A stretch of DNA of 64,000 nt from Thinopyrum elongatum (Eukaryota; Streptophyta; Magnoliopsida; Poales; Poaceae), in the NCBI GenBank assembly GCA_011799875.1, contig CM022299.1, positions 339,355,307 to 339,419,306 of the forward strand, written 5' to 3'. Below are positions 22,608-33,417 of this stretch, one piece after another. The position numbers and the translations under genes are program-made. Below the pieces are notes generated by a model. It saw only the letters and a list, made by a program, of their open reading frames with translations, did not search any database and had not been told where the DNA came from. The stretch's first letter is position 1. The number at the start of each line of letters is the position of its first letter.

Positions 22608-22879
22608 AGGAAAAAATGGTGGAACAGTAACGGGCGTGTGCGAAAATCGAGGAGGCATAATAACTTCTACAACAAAAAGGGCGCATCGATTCTTGGAATG
22701 GTCAGTTAATACGAAAGATCCGCTGTGACGTCATGAGGATTTTTCTGAATTTATGAAGATGACGTGATCCTCTCATATGGCAGGTTATGAAGATCTGCTC
22801 AATGTAAAACAGTAAGAAGAATCAAAGAAGACTCGCCAACCAGAAGCATTAAAGATTGACATGAACAAGTTCAAATCAA

Positions 22880-22891
22880 TCTGGGGCCTAA
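22880..22891 (+). other. Polypurine tract of the Tat element
   Basis: TCTGGGGCCTAA ends exactly at the start of the 3' LTR. It resembles the CTTGGGGGCTA words of the upstream tandem array. Confidence 0.6.
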
Positions 22892-23442
22892 TGTTGGGGA
22901 TATGACCCCACGATATAACCCGCCCTAGAAGGGCCGGGTTAGGATGTTGGCGGCTTAACAGTAAGGTCTTAGACAGGCCCAAGAGACCAAGACACGGAGC
23001 CAGGGAGGCGACTTACGTGGTGAGCCGGACGGAGGCCCAAGGCCAGAAGATGGTGCGTGACCCCGAAGTGTGAGCCGCCCGATGGCAACTTGCCTAGCAA
23101 GGCAAGGCGACTTAGAACCAGGGTCAGGCACGAAGTATGACCCAACCCGGACTCTTGTAAGCCTAGGGCCTCGACCTGTGTATATAAAGGCGAGTCCCTG
23201 CGGCGGGTAAACTTAAGTTACAATCAATCGATAGCTAGGTCAAGTGAATCTGCTCCCTTGTAATCGATACTCAAGCAATACAACTAAAAGCAGGACGTAG
23301 GCTTTTACCTTGATCGTGAGGGGCCGAACCTGGGTAAACTCGTGTCTTTCATCCCGCTCAACCGCTTCAAGCTAGTCACAGTAGCGATGGCCTCGCACCT
23401 AAGTCCTTTCACTAGGGCATCTACTGTGTTAACCCCACGACA
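22892..23442 (+). repeat. Tat Gypsy 3' LTR
   Basis: Starts TGTTGGGGATATGACC and ends CCCCACGACA. It is the same length as the 5' LTR, with about 40 substitutions and no length change. The TATATAAAG box is retained at 23,181-23,189, so it could in principle drive transcription into the Copia leader. Confidence 0.92.
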
Positions 23443-23540
23443 AGATGTGTGAAACAAGAGACTTAATTAAAAATCTCTAGCCCCACACTAAACTTCGTCA
23501 AATACGCGTGACCCCCTAGAAGATCATCTATATTCGGCAC
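23443..23540 (-). other. Copia leader (part 2 of 3)
   Basis: A 98-base piece of the outer Copia lies between the Tat element and the hAT element. It holds the target duplications of both: AGATG (23,443-23,447) and TTCGGCAC (23,533-23,540). Confidence 0.65.
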
Positions 23541-23653
23541 TAGGGGGTCATCATGCTATCAATGCATTTAACAAGCTATTTCTAAAGCATGCTACTTCCT
23601 TGTACATTAATTAATTATGCAACTATGACTTGTCAAATCTGATTATCTAAATC

Positions 23654-25800
23654 ATGCTTTTTCTTGGTGCACATGATGATGACACAGAGGAATGGGTAGA
23701 GATTGATGAAGGGTATGAAGAGGTTGATGAGGCAGATGCATATTACATGGATGATGAAATGTCAGAGCCATCTCTAGGATTGGGTGATAATGAAAATGAT
23801 GCAGAAGCTGAGGTCAATGAGGCTGAGAAGACAAAGACAGGGAAAAGCAAAAAAGGAAACAACTAATGTTGGTAAGGTTAAGTTGGGAAAATGTAGAGTT
23901 AAGCGTGCACTATGCTAGCAGCATTTCAAAGAGGTGAAAGCTGTATCCAAGAAGAAACCATGGGAAATCGTCACAAAGGCAAAATACTTGCATCGTTGTA
24001 ACTTGTTTGCTTATACTCCAGGGGGGCTACTACTAGTCTCAATCAACAAAAAAATGTTTGTGTGGACTGTTTGAACAAGAAGGGAAGACAACAACGACAA
24101 GGTATGATCAACTTGGATCCGGAAAAGCCAGGTGCATCTCTTATAGTAAATCATGAATATGATCATGCAGAAGTTGTTAGAATCATAGCAAAGATGATAA
24201 TTTTGCATGAATACCCTTTTAGGATGGTAGAGCATGCTTGCTTTAATATCCTCATGAAATACATGAATGCATCATACAAGTTCATTGGTAGGAAGAAAAT
24301 TAGAGCCGAGTGTATGAAGGTGTATCTTTCTGAGAAAGAAATCCTTAAGAAGCAACTAAGGTCTGTTAAGAGCATTAGTTTGACAAGTGATATATGGACT
24401 TCCAACTAGAGTCTTCCCTACCTAGCTGTGGTTGCTCACTACATTGACGATGATTGGGTTATGCAGTGTGGTGTTTTAAACTTGATAGAGTTAGACCCAC
24501 CTCACTCAGGCTTTGTCATAGCTCAAGCTGTTTTTGAATGTTGCCAAGAATGGAAAATAGAAGATAATATCATGACAATGATCATGGATAATGCTGCCCC
24601 AAATGATAATGCTGCTAAGAAATTGATGGAGAAGTTCACTACTAGGAAATCAGCAACATTCATATCTAAATACTTCCATGTTCATTGCTGTGCACATATA
24701 GTAAATTTGATAGTCAATGATGACATGGAACCATTGCAAACTTTGATATCCAAGCTTAGAGAAACTGTGAAGTACTTGAAAAATCTCCATCACGCATGTG
24801 CAACTTCTTGTCAGATTAGAAGTCTTTGAATATTAAAGTTGGGAAAGGATTATGCCTAGATGTGGCAACTAGATGGAGTTCTACATACAGAATGGTAGAC
24901 GCTTGCACTTTGTACAAGGAATCTTTCAATGAGTATGCACAATCAGATCCTAATTACCAATGGCAGCCTGATGATGAAGATTGGGTATTATATGGTAAAA
25001 TTCAGCCCATCTTAAAATCCTTTGCTGAGGTAACCACTATACTGTCAGCCTCAACCTACCCACTACCAACATTTTTTATCCATATATCATGAATGTTAAG
25101 ATTGCTATAATAGAGCATGCCATGTTCCGGGATGACAATTTGAAAGAAATGGGGCAAGCAATGCTTGATAAGTTTGATAAATATTGGGATAGCACTGTTG
25201 TGCCAGAAAATAGCAATCAAAAAGATAAAAGAAAAGTAAAGAACAATGTTATGGTGATTGCCACCATTCTTGATGCTAGATTTAAGAAGAAACTTGTGGA
25301 CTATTGTTTTAAGAAAATTTATGGTAAAGAGAAGGGCAGTAGTGAGGCAGAAGACATCAAAAAGGAGTTCTTTGATCTATGTGCTACCTATGAGATGGAA
25401 AATCGTTAGAATGAGGCTGCTAATACAAATGAGCAAAGTTCAACTTCAAGTAGGCAGACAACTACATCTATGGCCACATTGTCGAGTGGGTTTCAATCCT
25501 TTCTTGAGGAGACAAATTTAGAGCCTTGCAAGTCTGAATTGACTAGTTATCTTGAAGATAAAACCCGTCCCATTCAGGATCCAAACTTCACATTACTTGA
25601 CTGGTGGAGGCTGAATGCTCATAGATATCCTATTATGGCAAAAATGGCAAAGAAGTTCTTGACTATACCGGCAACTAGTGTCTCATCAGAGTCAACATTC
25701 TCTACATGAGGTAGAGTCCTTGATGACTACCGTAGTTCTCTATGGCTAGACATGGTTGAGGCACTTGTTTGTGCTTCTAGCTTCATTAAAGGATCAAAAG
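23654..25800 (+). pseudogene. hAT (Ac-like, RICESLEEPER-type) transposase, broken
   Basis: An acidic N-terminus (EEWVEIDEGYEEVDEAD) precedes a decayed BED zinc finger (about 23,930-24,100: HFKEVKAVSKKKPWE, KYLHRCNLFAY; a zinc His is lost). The RNase H-like core follows: HEYPFRMVEHACF, SLTSDIWTSN, MDNAAPNDNA (Asp), HVHCCAHIVNLIV, DVATRWSSTYRM. The C-terminal dimerisation domain reads LDWWRLNAHRYPIMAKMA, IPATSVSSESTFST, GRVLDDYRSSL and VEALVCASSFI. Stops (23,864, 24,407, 25,407, and TGA 25,707 inside FST-GRV) and frame changes near 23,900, 24,830 and 25,090 destroy it. Length and domain order fit a full-length transposase without obvious introns. Confidence 0.9.
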
Positions 25801-25983
25801 ATAACCATATTAGGCCTACAATTATAGTGGTAATATTGCTTGCTCTGTACTGTCTATTACTTTTAAGCTTTTACATACTATTGCTAACTGGAATGTTTAA
25901 CTGAAATTGCATTGCCCTTTCTAGGAAGATGACATTGAGTTCATTCCATTTCCTGAAGCTACGGTGGAAAGCAACTAGCAGGT

Positions 25984-26261
25984 TGGTGCTTGGTTGTTAC
26001 TAAGATCTTCACTAGTAGTTGAAACTTGTAGCTACTTTGACTTTATTTTCTTTCTCTTGTACTATTTCTAGTGTAATGCCCATTTCTTCTATTAATCTTT
26101 CTCCTCTTGAAGGTCTACTATACTAATGTATGATAAATCTGATTCTTTACTTTCTTTGTTTGAAAATTTTCATGTAGGAAAAATCTGCAATGCCTTTGAC
26201 ACTTCCCAGAAAAATAGCAACTTCATGAAGGATTGAAGGGTTGAACTGAAGGCATATTCAG
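25984..26261 (+). other. hAT 3' untranslated region
   Basis: AT-rich, no coding signal. It separates the transposase from the degenerate repeats that follow. Confidence 0.4.
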
Positions 26262-26712
26262 TTTTGCACCAAACTTCCAGACTTTTGTTACTACTGCGTA
26301 TTATAGTCGTTACTATTTTAAGTTTGAATGTTTTAATAATTATGCAAAGGTGTTGGTGCTTCTGGCTGTAGCATGTTGCTACTAAATTTTAAATTTAAAT
26401 TGGGCAAAGGTGCACCAAACGTCCAGACTTGTGTTGCTGCTACTGTGTATTATGTACCTACTACTTCAAGCTTGAATGTTTAAATTGTGTAAAGGTGTTG
26501 GTCAGCTGGTGCTTCTAGCTGTACCTAGTTGCAACTATTTTTTATGCTTAAATTATGCAAACCACAGGTGCATCAGCAGGGCCCTATGCATCAGACTTGT
26601 CACTTGTGTGTTGTTGGTACTATGTATTGTGCAAAGTCGTTGATGCTTCTGGCTGTAGTGTGTTGCTACTGTTTTATGTTTAATTTTTGCAAAGCAAAGG
26701 TGCACCAAACTT
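26262..26712 (+). repeat. Three degenerate tandem copies in the hAT 3' region
   Basis: Copies begin near 26,264, 26,410 and 26,570 with GTGCACCAAAC or GCATCA plus CCAGACTTGTGTTGCT-like text. They continue with CTGTGTATTATG, CAAGCTTGAATGTTTAA, GTTGGTGCTTCTGGCTGTAG and TGTTGCTACT. Periods are about 146 and 160 bases; a fourth start lies near 26,700. Copies are roughly 75-80% alike by eye. Confidence 0.7.
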
Positions 26713-26929
26713 GGTGGTTGTTAGTACTGCATGAAGGTGCTATGTTTGCTCCTTTTTATTAATGCTATTGCGAATTTGTAATGAAAATTATGGAATGCTT
26801 TTGTAGTTATGCTATGTACTTATCTGTTGTTTCTTACCTTAATGAGTATTCGTGAACGCTCGCGAGCTTAACGAGCTCCTAACGAACCGATCCGAGCACG
26901 ATTTTTTGCATGTTAATTTTAACAAGCTT

Positions 26930-26978
26930 ATCGATCACGAGCATAACGATCACGAGCATAACGATCACGAGCTTAACA
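26930..26978 (+). repeat. hAT subterminal repeats
   Basis: CGATCACGAGCATAA occurs twice in direct tandem from 26,931 and a third copy reads CGATCACGAGCTTAA. hAT transposases bind short subterminal repeats close to the ends, so these are candidate binding sites. GAGCTTAACGAGC at 26,865 is a related word. Confidence 0.65.
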
Positions 26979-27006
26979 AGCCAAGCTGCTCGTTAATCCA
27001 GCCCTA

Positions 27007-27240
27007 TTCGGCACCCTCTTGTGTACTCGACGGTTCACTATTCTCAATTATGGTGAAGCCCAAGGAACTATTAGCAGATTGTCGACAACCAGAGCCGATC
27101 AATTGTCAGAACATTGTAAAAAGTGACAGCATGCCGTCGATGAATTGAACCGAAGCAACACTCGAGGGAAGCATAGCAAGAACATCAACCCTCACAATCA
27201 CATGTGATCTAGATCGCAACCTGCACCTACTCATATAACT
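27007..27240 (-). other. Copia leader (part 3 of 3)
   Basis: On the minus strand this follows the primer site. It contains GGTTGATGTTCTTGCTATG and GGTTCAATTCATCGACGG, with no clear coding potential, and is interrupted by the hAT element at 27,006/27,007. Confidence 0.55.
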
Positions 27241-27253
27241 GCTCATGATGCCA
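27241..27253 (-). other. Copia primer binding site, mutated
   Basis: The minus strand one base after the LTR reads TGGCATCATGAGC. The usual Copia site pairing with initiator-Met tRNA is TGGTATCAGAGC. One substitution and one inserted T are needed. Confidence 0.6.
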
Positions 27254-27254
27254 T

Positions 27255-29074
27255 TGTTGGAAAACATAGTAGAAAACAAAACAAATTCGCGCCTACGATC
27301 ACCCAAGATCAATATGAAGATGCATAATGGGTTGGGATCACGATCATTATAGTCAGCAAGTTGCAGCGGAAGAATAACGTGTCAGTGTAGATCGTACGTG
27401 GAGTCCCTCAAACCGTCGATGAACGATCCCTCGTACCGCCCACGAACAGTCCCTCTAACTGAAGACTGAAAGCACAGACTCTCTACTTGGTTGCGAGCGT
27501 GCAACCTTCATGATCCGGCAGCGCTTCACCGTCCAGAGCTAATGATCGCCGGAGGATTAGAGGGAGGAGATTAGAACCACATGGGGCTTCTAAGTATGAG
27601 GACAAGAGGATTAACCTAGATCTAATTAGTCACCTAGGACCAACTAGAACTAGAACTAGAAGAACTAGAACTAGAAGAACTAGATGAGTCTCCAAAACTT
27701 GTATATCAAAAGAGCACAAACTCTCATGTATATATAGGATGGAGGGGAGAGGAGGGGCTTCCACCAAGGGGGAAGGAGTCCCCCTTGGTGCACCGTCCTT
27801 GGGGGGAGGAGTCTCACTCCTCCTCCACCCCAATTTGGAGGAAGGAGGCGCCTCCCCACTCGGGACTTTGTGGCCCAAGTTGCCTTCCACCTCTTGGCCT
27901 TTTTAGGCCCATTGATATTTAAATTAAATATAAAATGTTATAATTACTTCTATACCATTATATATATATATATATATATATATTAACATCTCTAGAAACC
28001 TTTTCCACCTATATATAATTTATTGGTAATACCCGGTATTACCCGATACTCATCGAAACCCTTCCGGCGACCCCGAAACGCTTCCGGATCCTCTCGGAAC
28101 TATTTTGAATATTCATGAAATAATTTCACAAATATATTCTCATGACTCCCGTCCTAGCAATACTCAGCATATCCTGATTGCCTTAAGCTTGTGACCCCGT
28201 AGGTTTGGTAACTCACAGACATGAACAAAACCATTCGTTCAATGACCAATAGCGGAACCGTGTACGTCCATATCGATCCCTATGAGCACATGAATGATAT
28301 TCGAGTGAACCTATGGTTATCATGTGATGTTCCATTTGCTTCATGATACTTCACAAAACCTGGGATGTATCGGTATCCTCTTGAGTCATCACTATGGTCA
28401 CTACACCGAAATCCTCGTTACCGGTTTTATTCTTCTTTCTCGTTATTGTGTTCTGGCATCCTGTGACGAAGTCACCTATGTTTGGCCATACGATGATGGA
28501 TGCCATCACACCGAGAAGGCCCTAAGAATATCTCTCCATCGTCGGAGGAGCAAATCCCACTCTTGAGCTATCCGGCCACTTATCAAACTTTTCGATGAAC
28601 GTGCAAGTTGTCGTTATGATCACCGTGTTATAGGTGACGTTTGAGCAGCCCCAAAGCCCATCGTATGGTAAGAAGTGACCACGATACTCTCATGGTCTAA
28701 GGAACAAGATCACACATTAACACTCTGTGTTATTACAGACGATATTAATCCAATTCACAACAAATAAGTTTGGGCCGATTCAATATGATCGTTCTTCCAA
28801 CGTCATAATCCCAATGTTGTTTTAGGACTATCCTTACACTTAACGATATCTTAAGATCCGAAAAACATGATCACTAACAACACTTGGGCTAGTCCCGAGG
28901 CAAGACTAGGAACCTTCTATTTAACTATTTATCATTCCACACGTGCATATGAGTTTTCCACTGAATCGCATATTCCAGGATCATAACAGTTATACATAGA
29001 ATATAAACTCTGTAATTATGAATATGGAAATATAATAATACAAATATTATTGCCTTTAGGGCATATTTCCAACA
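27255..29074 (-). repeat. Copia 5' LTR
   Basis: On the minus strand it starts at 29,074 with TGTTGGAAATATGCCC and ends at 27,255 with TGTTTTCCAACA, so both termini are intact. It is 1,820 bp long against 1,816 for its partner. A minus-strand TATATATA lies at 27,729-27,736. It contains the TA microsatellite at 27,959-27,983, which its partner lacks. Confidence 0.88.
27959..27983. repeat. (TA)n microsatellite in the Copia 5' LTR
   Basis: About twelve TA units. The other LTR has only ATTATATA followed by a T-run at the same place (4,255-4,270), so the array expanded after insertion. Confidence 0.9.
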
Positions 29075-29764
29075 TTGCGGCTGCCACGAAACAAATCGCA
29101 TCGTACACGAGCCGCTAACCGTCATGCTGAAACTTCCCACACCACGCCCAAACCTCCACTCGACCACCGCCACAGCTCGTCCGCCCTCCTCCAACTCCGC
29201 CGCGTTGCCGGGGCACTACCCCGTCACTTCACATGATCATCGGAGTCCCTGCCAGCCACCGATTTGGGATCCGCCACGACATCGAGTTTCAGCCGATGCG
29301 GCAGTTGGTTAGAATGCCGCAGACCGTGATGCCCCCCGCGCAGCTCACCGCCGTTGTCTATAGTTGGACTAGTGGACATCAAAGCTCCGTCGGACAGCCG
29401 CGCCACCGCCGCCACCGATTCGAGAGGCCGCTGCTTCAGTCGGTGTTAGTGGCACATGGTGTCGCCAAATTTTCGGTCAAAACTTGACCGACAGCCATCA
29501 AGGAGGCCGTCCTAGGCATTTTGACACCAACGTTGCTACCATCTACGTTGAGCATCCGTCCGGTTTCACCCTCCTCGCGCACAAGGTGTTCAACGAAATT
29601 TGTACATGGTAAATTTTTGTTAACTTTTCCCTTTTTTTGGTTGTGCACGAAGGCATTGTTCGATGGAGATTTGGAGATTTACACATTGTAGATGAGCTCA
29701 TGTGACTCTTGTCTTTCAGATGATTCCTCGTTGGATGAGGAATACGACTTGCTCGAGGAGGAGG
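29075..29764 (+). other. Unidentified transposon remnant
   Basis: GC-rich to about 29,600, then AT-rich. Near 29,715-29,764 the plus strand reads SDDSSLDEEYDLLEEE, an acidic stretch like the N-terminal leader of Harbinger transposases (compare 1,900-1,945), preceded by CTTGTCTTTCAG, a possible splice acceptor. It may be the start of another Harbinger transposase cut by the LTR at 29,765. No complete gene is seen. Confidence 0.4.
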
Positions 29765-29814
29765 TGATACGTCTCAAAGGTGTCGATAATTTTTAATTGT
29801 TTTATGCTAATACC
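29765..29814. repeat. LTR fragment, left piece
   Basis: TGATACGTCTCAAAGGTGTC followed by GATAATTTTTAATTG resembles the common start (TGATACGTCTCCAACG-type) of a Triticeae Gypsy LTR. The rest of that LTR resumes at 41,108 after the inserted nest. Confidence 0.6.
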
Positions 29815-30592
29815 CGAGCATCTCTAAGGGCGACCCTCAAACTGCTTGCATACGTTCCGACTGTGTGGTCCGCATAGCGGAAGCCATCCAACGCGGTACT
29901 ATATCAGTCCGCTTGGCGGTCCGGATGAGTTTTTTCCTGCAAACCGAAGACAAACGTGTGGGGCTTTGCGGGCGTCTAGACCATTGCCAAGCCCACATCT
30001 GACCACCCTGGCCCACCAAAAATCCCTCACCGGCCTCTCCCGCGCTTTCCATCCAACGCCCACGCCGCTTGCCGCGCCGCATTCATGTCGGCCCAGAGCA
30101 TGCAGCGGTCGGCATTGATGCCCGCAATTTGACCGACAGGAAGGCAATGCAGACGGACGCGACCTCTTTGGCGTCATGCTTCAATGCGGATGTTGCGTCC
30201 CAAGAAACCAACTCCGTCCACTGCGCCGCATTGAAGCGGGCTAACCGCCCCTTCGCCTGGCCTGGTTGCGGTTATTTAAGCCCTACGCCGGTGACACACA
30301 GAGCCGCTCTCCCCCTCCCTGAGCACCGCTGCACTTCACCTCCCTTCACCTCACCGAGCCCTTCCTCCTCTTTGATCCCAGCGACGATGCCAAAGTCATG
30401 GTGCTCCGTGCCGGCAGGCGGCGTCGGCGAAAGCTCTTCCACCGGTGGTTCTTGGCGCCGCCGTCATTGTTCTCCGGGCCCTTCAACATCCACGACAGGT
30501 AGCTCCTCTGGCAGGGAGGAGATCGTCATCTCCTCTGGTAAGGAGGAGTACCAGTCGCTGTAGCAGCGGCCCGCCTCCTCTCGGAGGCCACA

Positions 30593-31042
30593 GTGACAGA
30601 CGAAGAATTCATCCATCAGGTCGAGCTAATGAGGGAGCATTCGATCCATCACATGGGGCCCTCGCCACCATTTCCAGTGCGTGTGAAGGTGGAGCCGTTG
30701 TCCCCGCCGCGCCACTGCGTGAAGGTGGAGCCGCCGTTCCCGCTTCAGCCAGTCAAGGACGAGCCCGTCTCGCTGCAGCGCAACTGCGACATCTAGATCG
30801 GACACTGCATGAAGGATGAGCTATCATCGCCCCCACTCCCACACTACTCCAGCGTCCAGATCGAACGCCACGTCAAGGAAGAGACGTTGTCTCTGCCGTG
30901 CAACCGATACGTTGTGTCACCACACCTCCAATGTCACGACGTCAAGGAGGAGCTACCGTCGGCGATCACGAATGGGCGGTGCCGCATCCTCCACGACCTT
31001 AAAGGAGGGGGTTATGGCGGCGCCTCCGGCTCTCTGCAATAG
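30593..31042 (+). pseudogene. Pro-rich ORF with repeated [VM]-K-x-E motifs, function unknown
   Basis: From ATG 30,593 the reading carries RVKVEPLSPP, CVKVEPPFPL, PVKDEPVSL, then a TAG (30,794-30,796), and in the same frame CMKDELSSPP, HVKEETLSLP and DVKEELPSA. Six repeats of hydrophobic-Lys-x-Glu match the SUMO-attachment consensus, here probably the decayed product of a gene carried by the Harbinger-like element. No known domain is recognised. The single TAG stands where CAG would fit. It could equally be chance open reading in GC-rich DNA. Confidence 0.4.
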
Positions 31043-31554
31043 TTTCCAAGGCGGAGTGCTTGGTCGGGCAGCAGGCAAGCTACGACCGGTGCAATGCCGG
31101 TCACCGCTCCGCGTACGCCAAGTTGGACGTGGTGCCGGAATGGGTCTGCAAAGACCCTGACCTCGCCGCCGCGTGGGCGCTGGACCGCTCCATCACCACC
31201 ATAGAGACGGTCGCCAGGTGCCGTTGTAGCCTTCACAGCAAGCTCACCAAGATCTGCGAGGAGTGGTTGCTTAGGGACTACTCCGCCAATGCCAGTCGCG
31301 GCAAGCCCGCCGCCAGGGCTCCGAAAGCTACGTTGGCAGTGGCCACGGCGGCCCTGTGCACCGCGCTACAGGAAGCGGAGCGCCTCCTCCACGAGCAGCA
31401 GGCAGCCATTGGACAAGGCTGTCGTGGATCTCCGATGCCATTACGCCGCTGGAGGGACCATGACGACGACAGTGATGACAACACATACGACGACGGCGGT
31501 GCGGCAGGGCAGGGCGGCCACACGTATGAGGTGGTCGTCGGGTATAGGGTTTAG
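31043..31554 (+). pseudogene. Possible second coding segment of the Harbinger-like element
   Basis: In another frame the text reads ECLVGQQASYDRCNAG, AAWALDRSITTIETVARCR, LHSKLTKICEEWLLRDYS, TALQEAERLLHEQQAAI and an Asp-rich tail ending near 31,554. The helical character and lack of stops over 165 codons suggest it continues the preceding protein after a frameshift. No function is assigned. Confidence 0.35.
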
Positions 31555-31706
31555 GTTTTTCTAGTTTTTTTGTTAAACGGTCGAAATACTGACCTTTTTA
31601 TGTAAATTATAACCAAGTTTGAATGAATTCTGCCATGTTTGAACATATTTCATCCGTTTGGTTCGACTTCTTGTTGAAATGTATGTGGGCAGTGTTGGAT
31701 TGCTGC

Positions 31707-32880
31707 TGATAACCCACAAGTATAGGGGATCACAATAGTTTTCGAGGGTAGAGTATTCAAACCAAATTTATTGATTCGACACAAGGGGAGCCAAAGAATA
31801 TTTGCAAGTATTAGAAGTTGAGTTGTCAATTCAATCACACCTGGAGAACTAAATATCTGCAGTAAAGTGATCAGTAGCACAGTAGTATGATAGTTTGATA
31901 GCGGTGGTAACAGTAGCAATAGTAATGGTAATAGTAACAGTAGCAGTTTTGTAGTAACTTAGCAAAAACCAATATGAGAGAATCGTAGGCATTGGATCAG
32001 TGATGGATAATTATGTTGGCTGACATTCATCATGTAACAGTTATAACCTAGAGCGACACAGAACTAGCTCCAATTCATCAATGTAATGTAGGCATGTATT
32101 CCATATATAGTCATACATGCTTATATTAAGAACTTCATGTCATCTTTTGTCCTACCCTCCCGTGGCAGCGGGGTCCATAAGGAAATATAAGGGATATTAA
32201 GGCCTCCTTTTAATAGAGAACTGGAACAAAGCATTAGCACATAGTGAATACATGAACTCCTCAAACTACGATAATCACTGGAAAGAATCCCAATTACTGT
32301 CACCTTGGGATATGCGGATCATAACAGGTAATAGGTGCATAAAACTTGCAAGATAGGATCAAGAACAAAAATATATTCATGAAAATATAAGGGTTCAGGT
32401 CTGAAATCATGGCACTCGGGCCCTAGTGACAATCATTAAGAATAGCAAAGTCATAGCAATATCAATCTCAGAACATAGTGGATACTAGGGAACAAGCGCT
32501 AACAAAACTAACTCGATTAGATGACAAATCTCATCCAACCCATCACCGTCCAGCAAGCCTACGAAGGAATTACTCACTCCCGGTGGTGAGCATCATGAAA
32601 TTGGTGATGGAGGATGGTTGATGATGACGACGACATCGAATCCCCCTCTCCGGAGCCCCGAACGGACTCCAGATCAGCCCTCCCGATGAATAACATGAGG
32701 TGGTGGTGGCTCCATATTGTAAAACACAATAATTCTTTCTCTTTGTTTTTTTTCTGGATGAATAGGTACTTACGGAGTTGGAGTTAGGGTTGCCGGAGCT
32801 GCCAGGGGCCCATGAGCCTGCCAGGCACGCCGTGGGGGGGGGGGGTGGGGGTGGGTGCGCCCCTGGGCTTGTGCCGCCCT
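31707..32880 (-). repeat. Sabrina-like 3' LTR, truncated
   Basis: Matches 38,079-40,770 of the other LTR (without its nested insertion) up to GGGCTTGTGCCGCCCT at 32,880. The last 235 or so bases (U3 start on the minus strand) and the purine tract are missing. It contains a G-run at 32,834-32,850. Confidence 0.85.
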
Positions 32881-33417
32881 TGTGCTGCACTTGCACGACC
32901 GAATGATATGAAAATAATAAAAGTGCAAGTGTGCCATGGACTAAGCTGGAATCTGCAAACATTTTACTCAAAGGAGAAGACAAGGTAATATGGGCTCTTT
33001 GTTAGATCAACAATAATGCATGTGAGAGCCACTCAACATGTTCATCGTGGTCTTGTCCTTACGGAAACTCAAAGAAAAGAAAAGAATTTTAAAGGAACAC
33101 ACTGAAATATTTTTGGAGTTTTTGTTTTCCTGAAGAAAGCAAATTAACGAAGGAGAAAAACAAAAAACAAGAAAAAAATATTTACACGGGAAAGCTCCCA
33201 ACAAACAAAAGAAGAACAAGAAATCTTTTTGGGTTTTCTTTTACTACTACGGACTAACTAAACAAGAAAGAAAAACTGAAAATAAATGAGAAATATTTTT
33301 GGATTTTCAAAGTTCTTCAAACACACAAGAAGAAAGTAGAAAATAAAACTAACATGGATATACAATGAAAAAGGATGAACACTGACAACTGGAGTGATGT
33401 GATACATGAATGTAATG
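32881..33417 (-). other. 3' internal region of the Sabrina-like element
   Basis: Non-coding A-rich sequence. It contains the imperfect palindrome GCACTTGCACG with GTGCAAGTGTG near 32,886-32,936. The junction with the LTR at 32,880 shows that internal and U3 sequence were lost together. Confidence 0.6.

Larger units (their letters stand above)
9961..23442 (+). mobile_element. Ty3/Gypsy retrotransposon, Tat lineage, complete but decayed
   Basis: Two LTRs of exactly 551 bp (9,961-10,511 and 22,892-23,442) differ at about 40 positions by eye. At the commonly used grass LTR rate of 1.3e-8 this gives roughly 3 million years. Flanking 5-mers are GGATG (9,956-9,960) and AGATG (23,443-23,447), one mismatch. 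Internal order is primer site, gag, protease, reverse transcriptase, RNase H, a second RNase H, integrase, then a 5.8 kb 3' region with an antisense gene. The second (archaeal-type) RNase H and the antisense gene mark the Tat lineage. The Triticeae family Fatima is a possible name, not verified. It sits inside the Copia leader. Confidence 0.9.
23541..27006 (+). mobile_element. hAT-family DNA transposon with perfect 8-bp target duplication
   Basis: TTCGGCAC occurs at 23,533-23,540 and again at 27,007-27,014, exactly flanking a 3,466-bp element. An 8-bp duplication is the hAT hallmark. The element starts TAGGGGGTC; its right end read inward is TAGGGCTGGATTAACGAGC, the usual right end of many plant hATs. 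Only TAGGG is shared, so the left inverted repeat is eroded. It contains one transposase pseudogene in plus orientation and subterminal repeats at the right end. Confidence 0.88.
3556..29074 (-). mobile_element. Ty1/Copia retrotransposon split by two nested insertions
   Basis: Two similar 1.82 kb LTRs (3,556-5,371 and 27,255-29,074) lie in the same minus orientation. The right one is followed on the minus strand by an initiator-Met-tRNA-like primer site (TGGCATCATGAGC). The left one is preceded by a purine tract (GTGCAAGTGCGAGAC). Between them, on the minus strand, lie leader, gag and pol remnants in the right order, interrupted by a Gypsy (9,961-23,442) and a hAT element (23,541-27,006). Removing both leaves about 8.6 kb, a normal Copia length for this group. 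Flanking 5-mers are TTGGC (3,551-3,555) and TTGCG (29,075-29,079), a poor match. The LTRs differ by very roughly 10% in sampled stretches, so the insertion is old. Confidence 0.8.
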
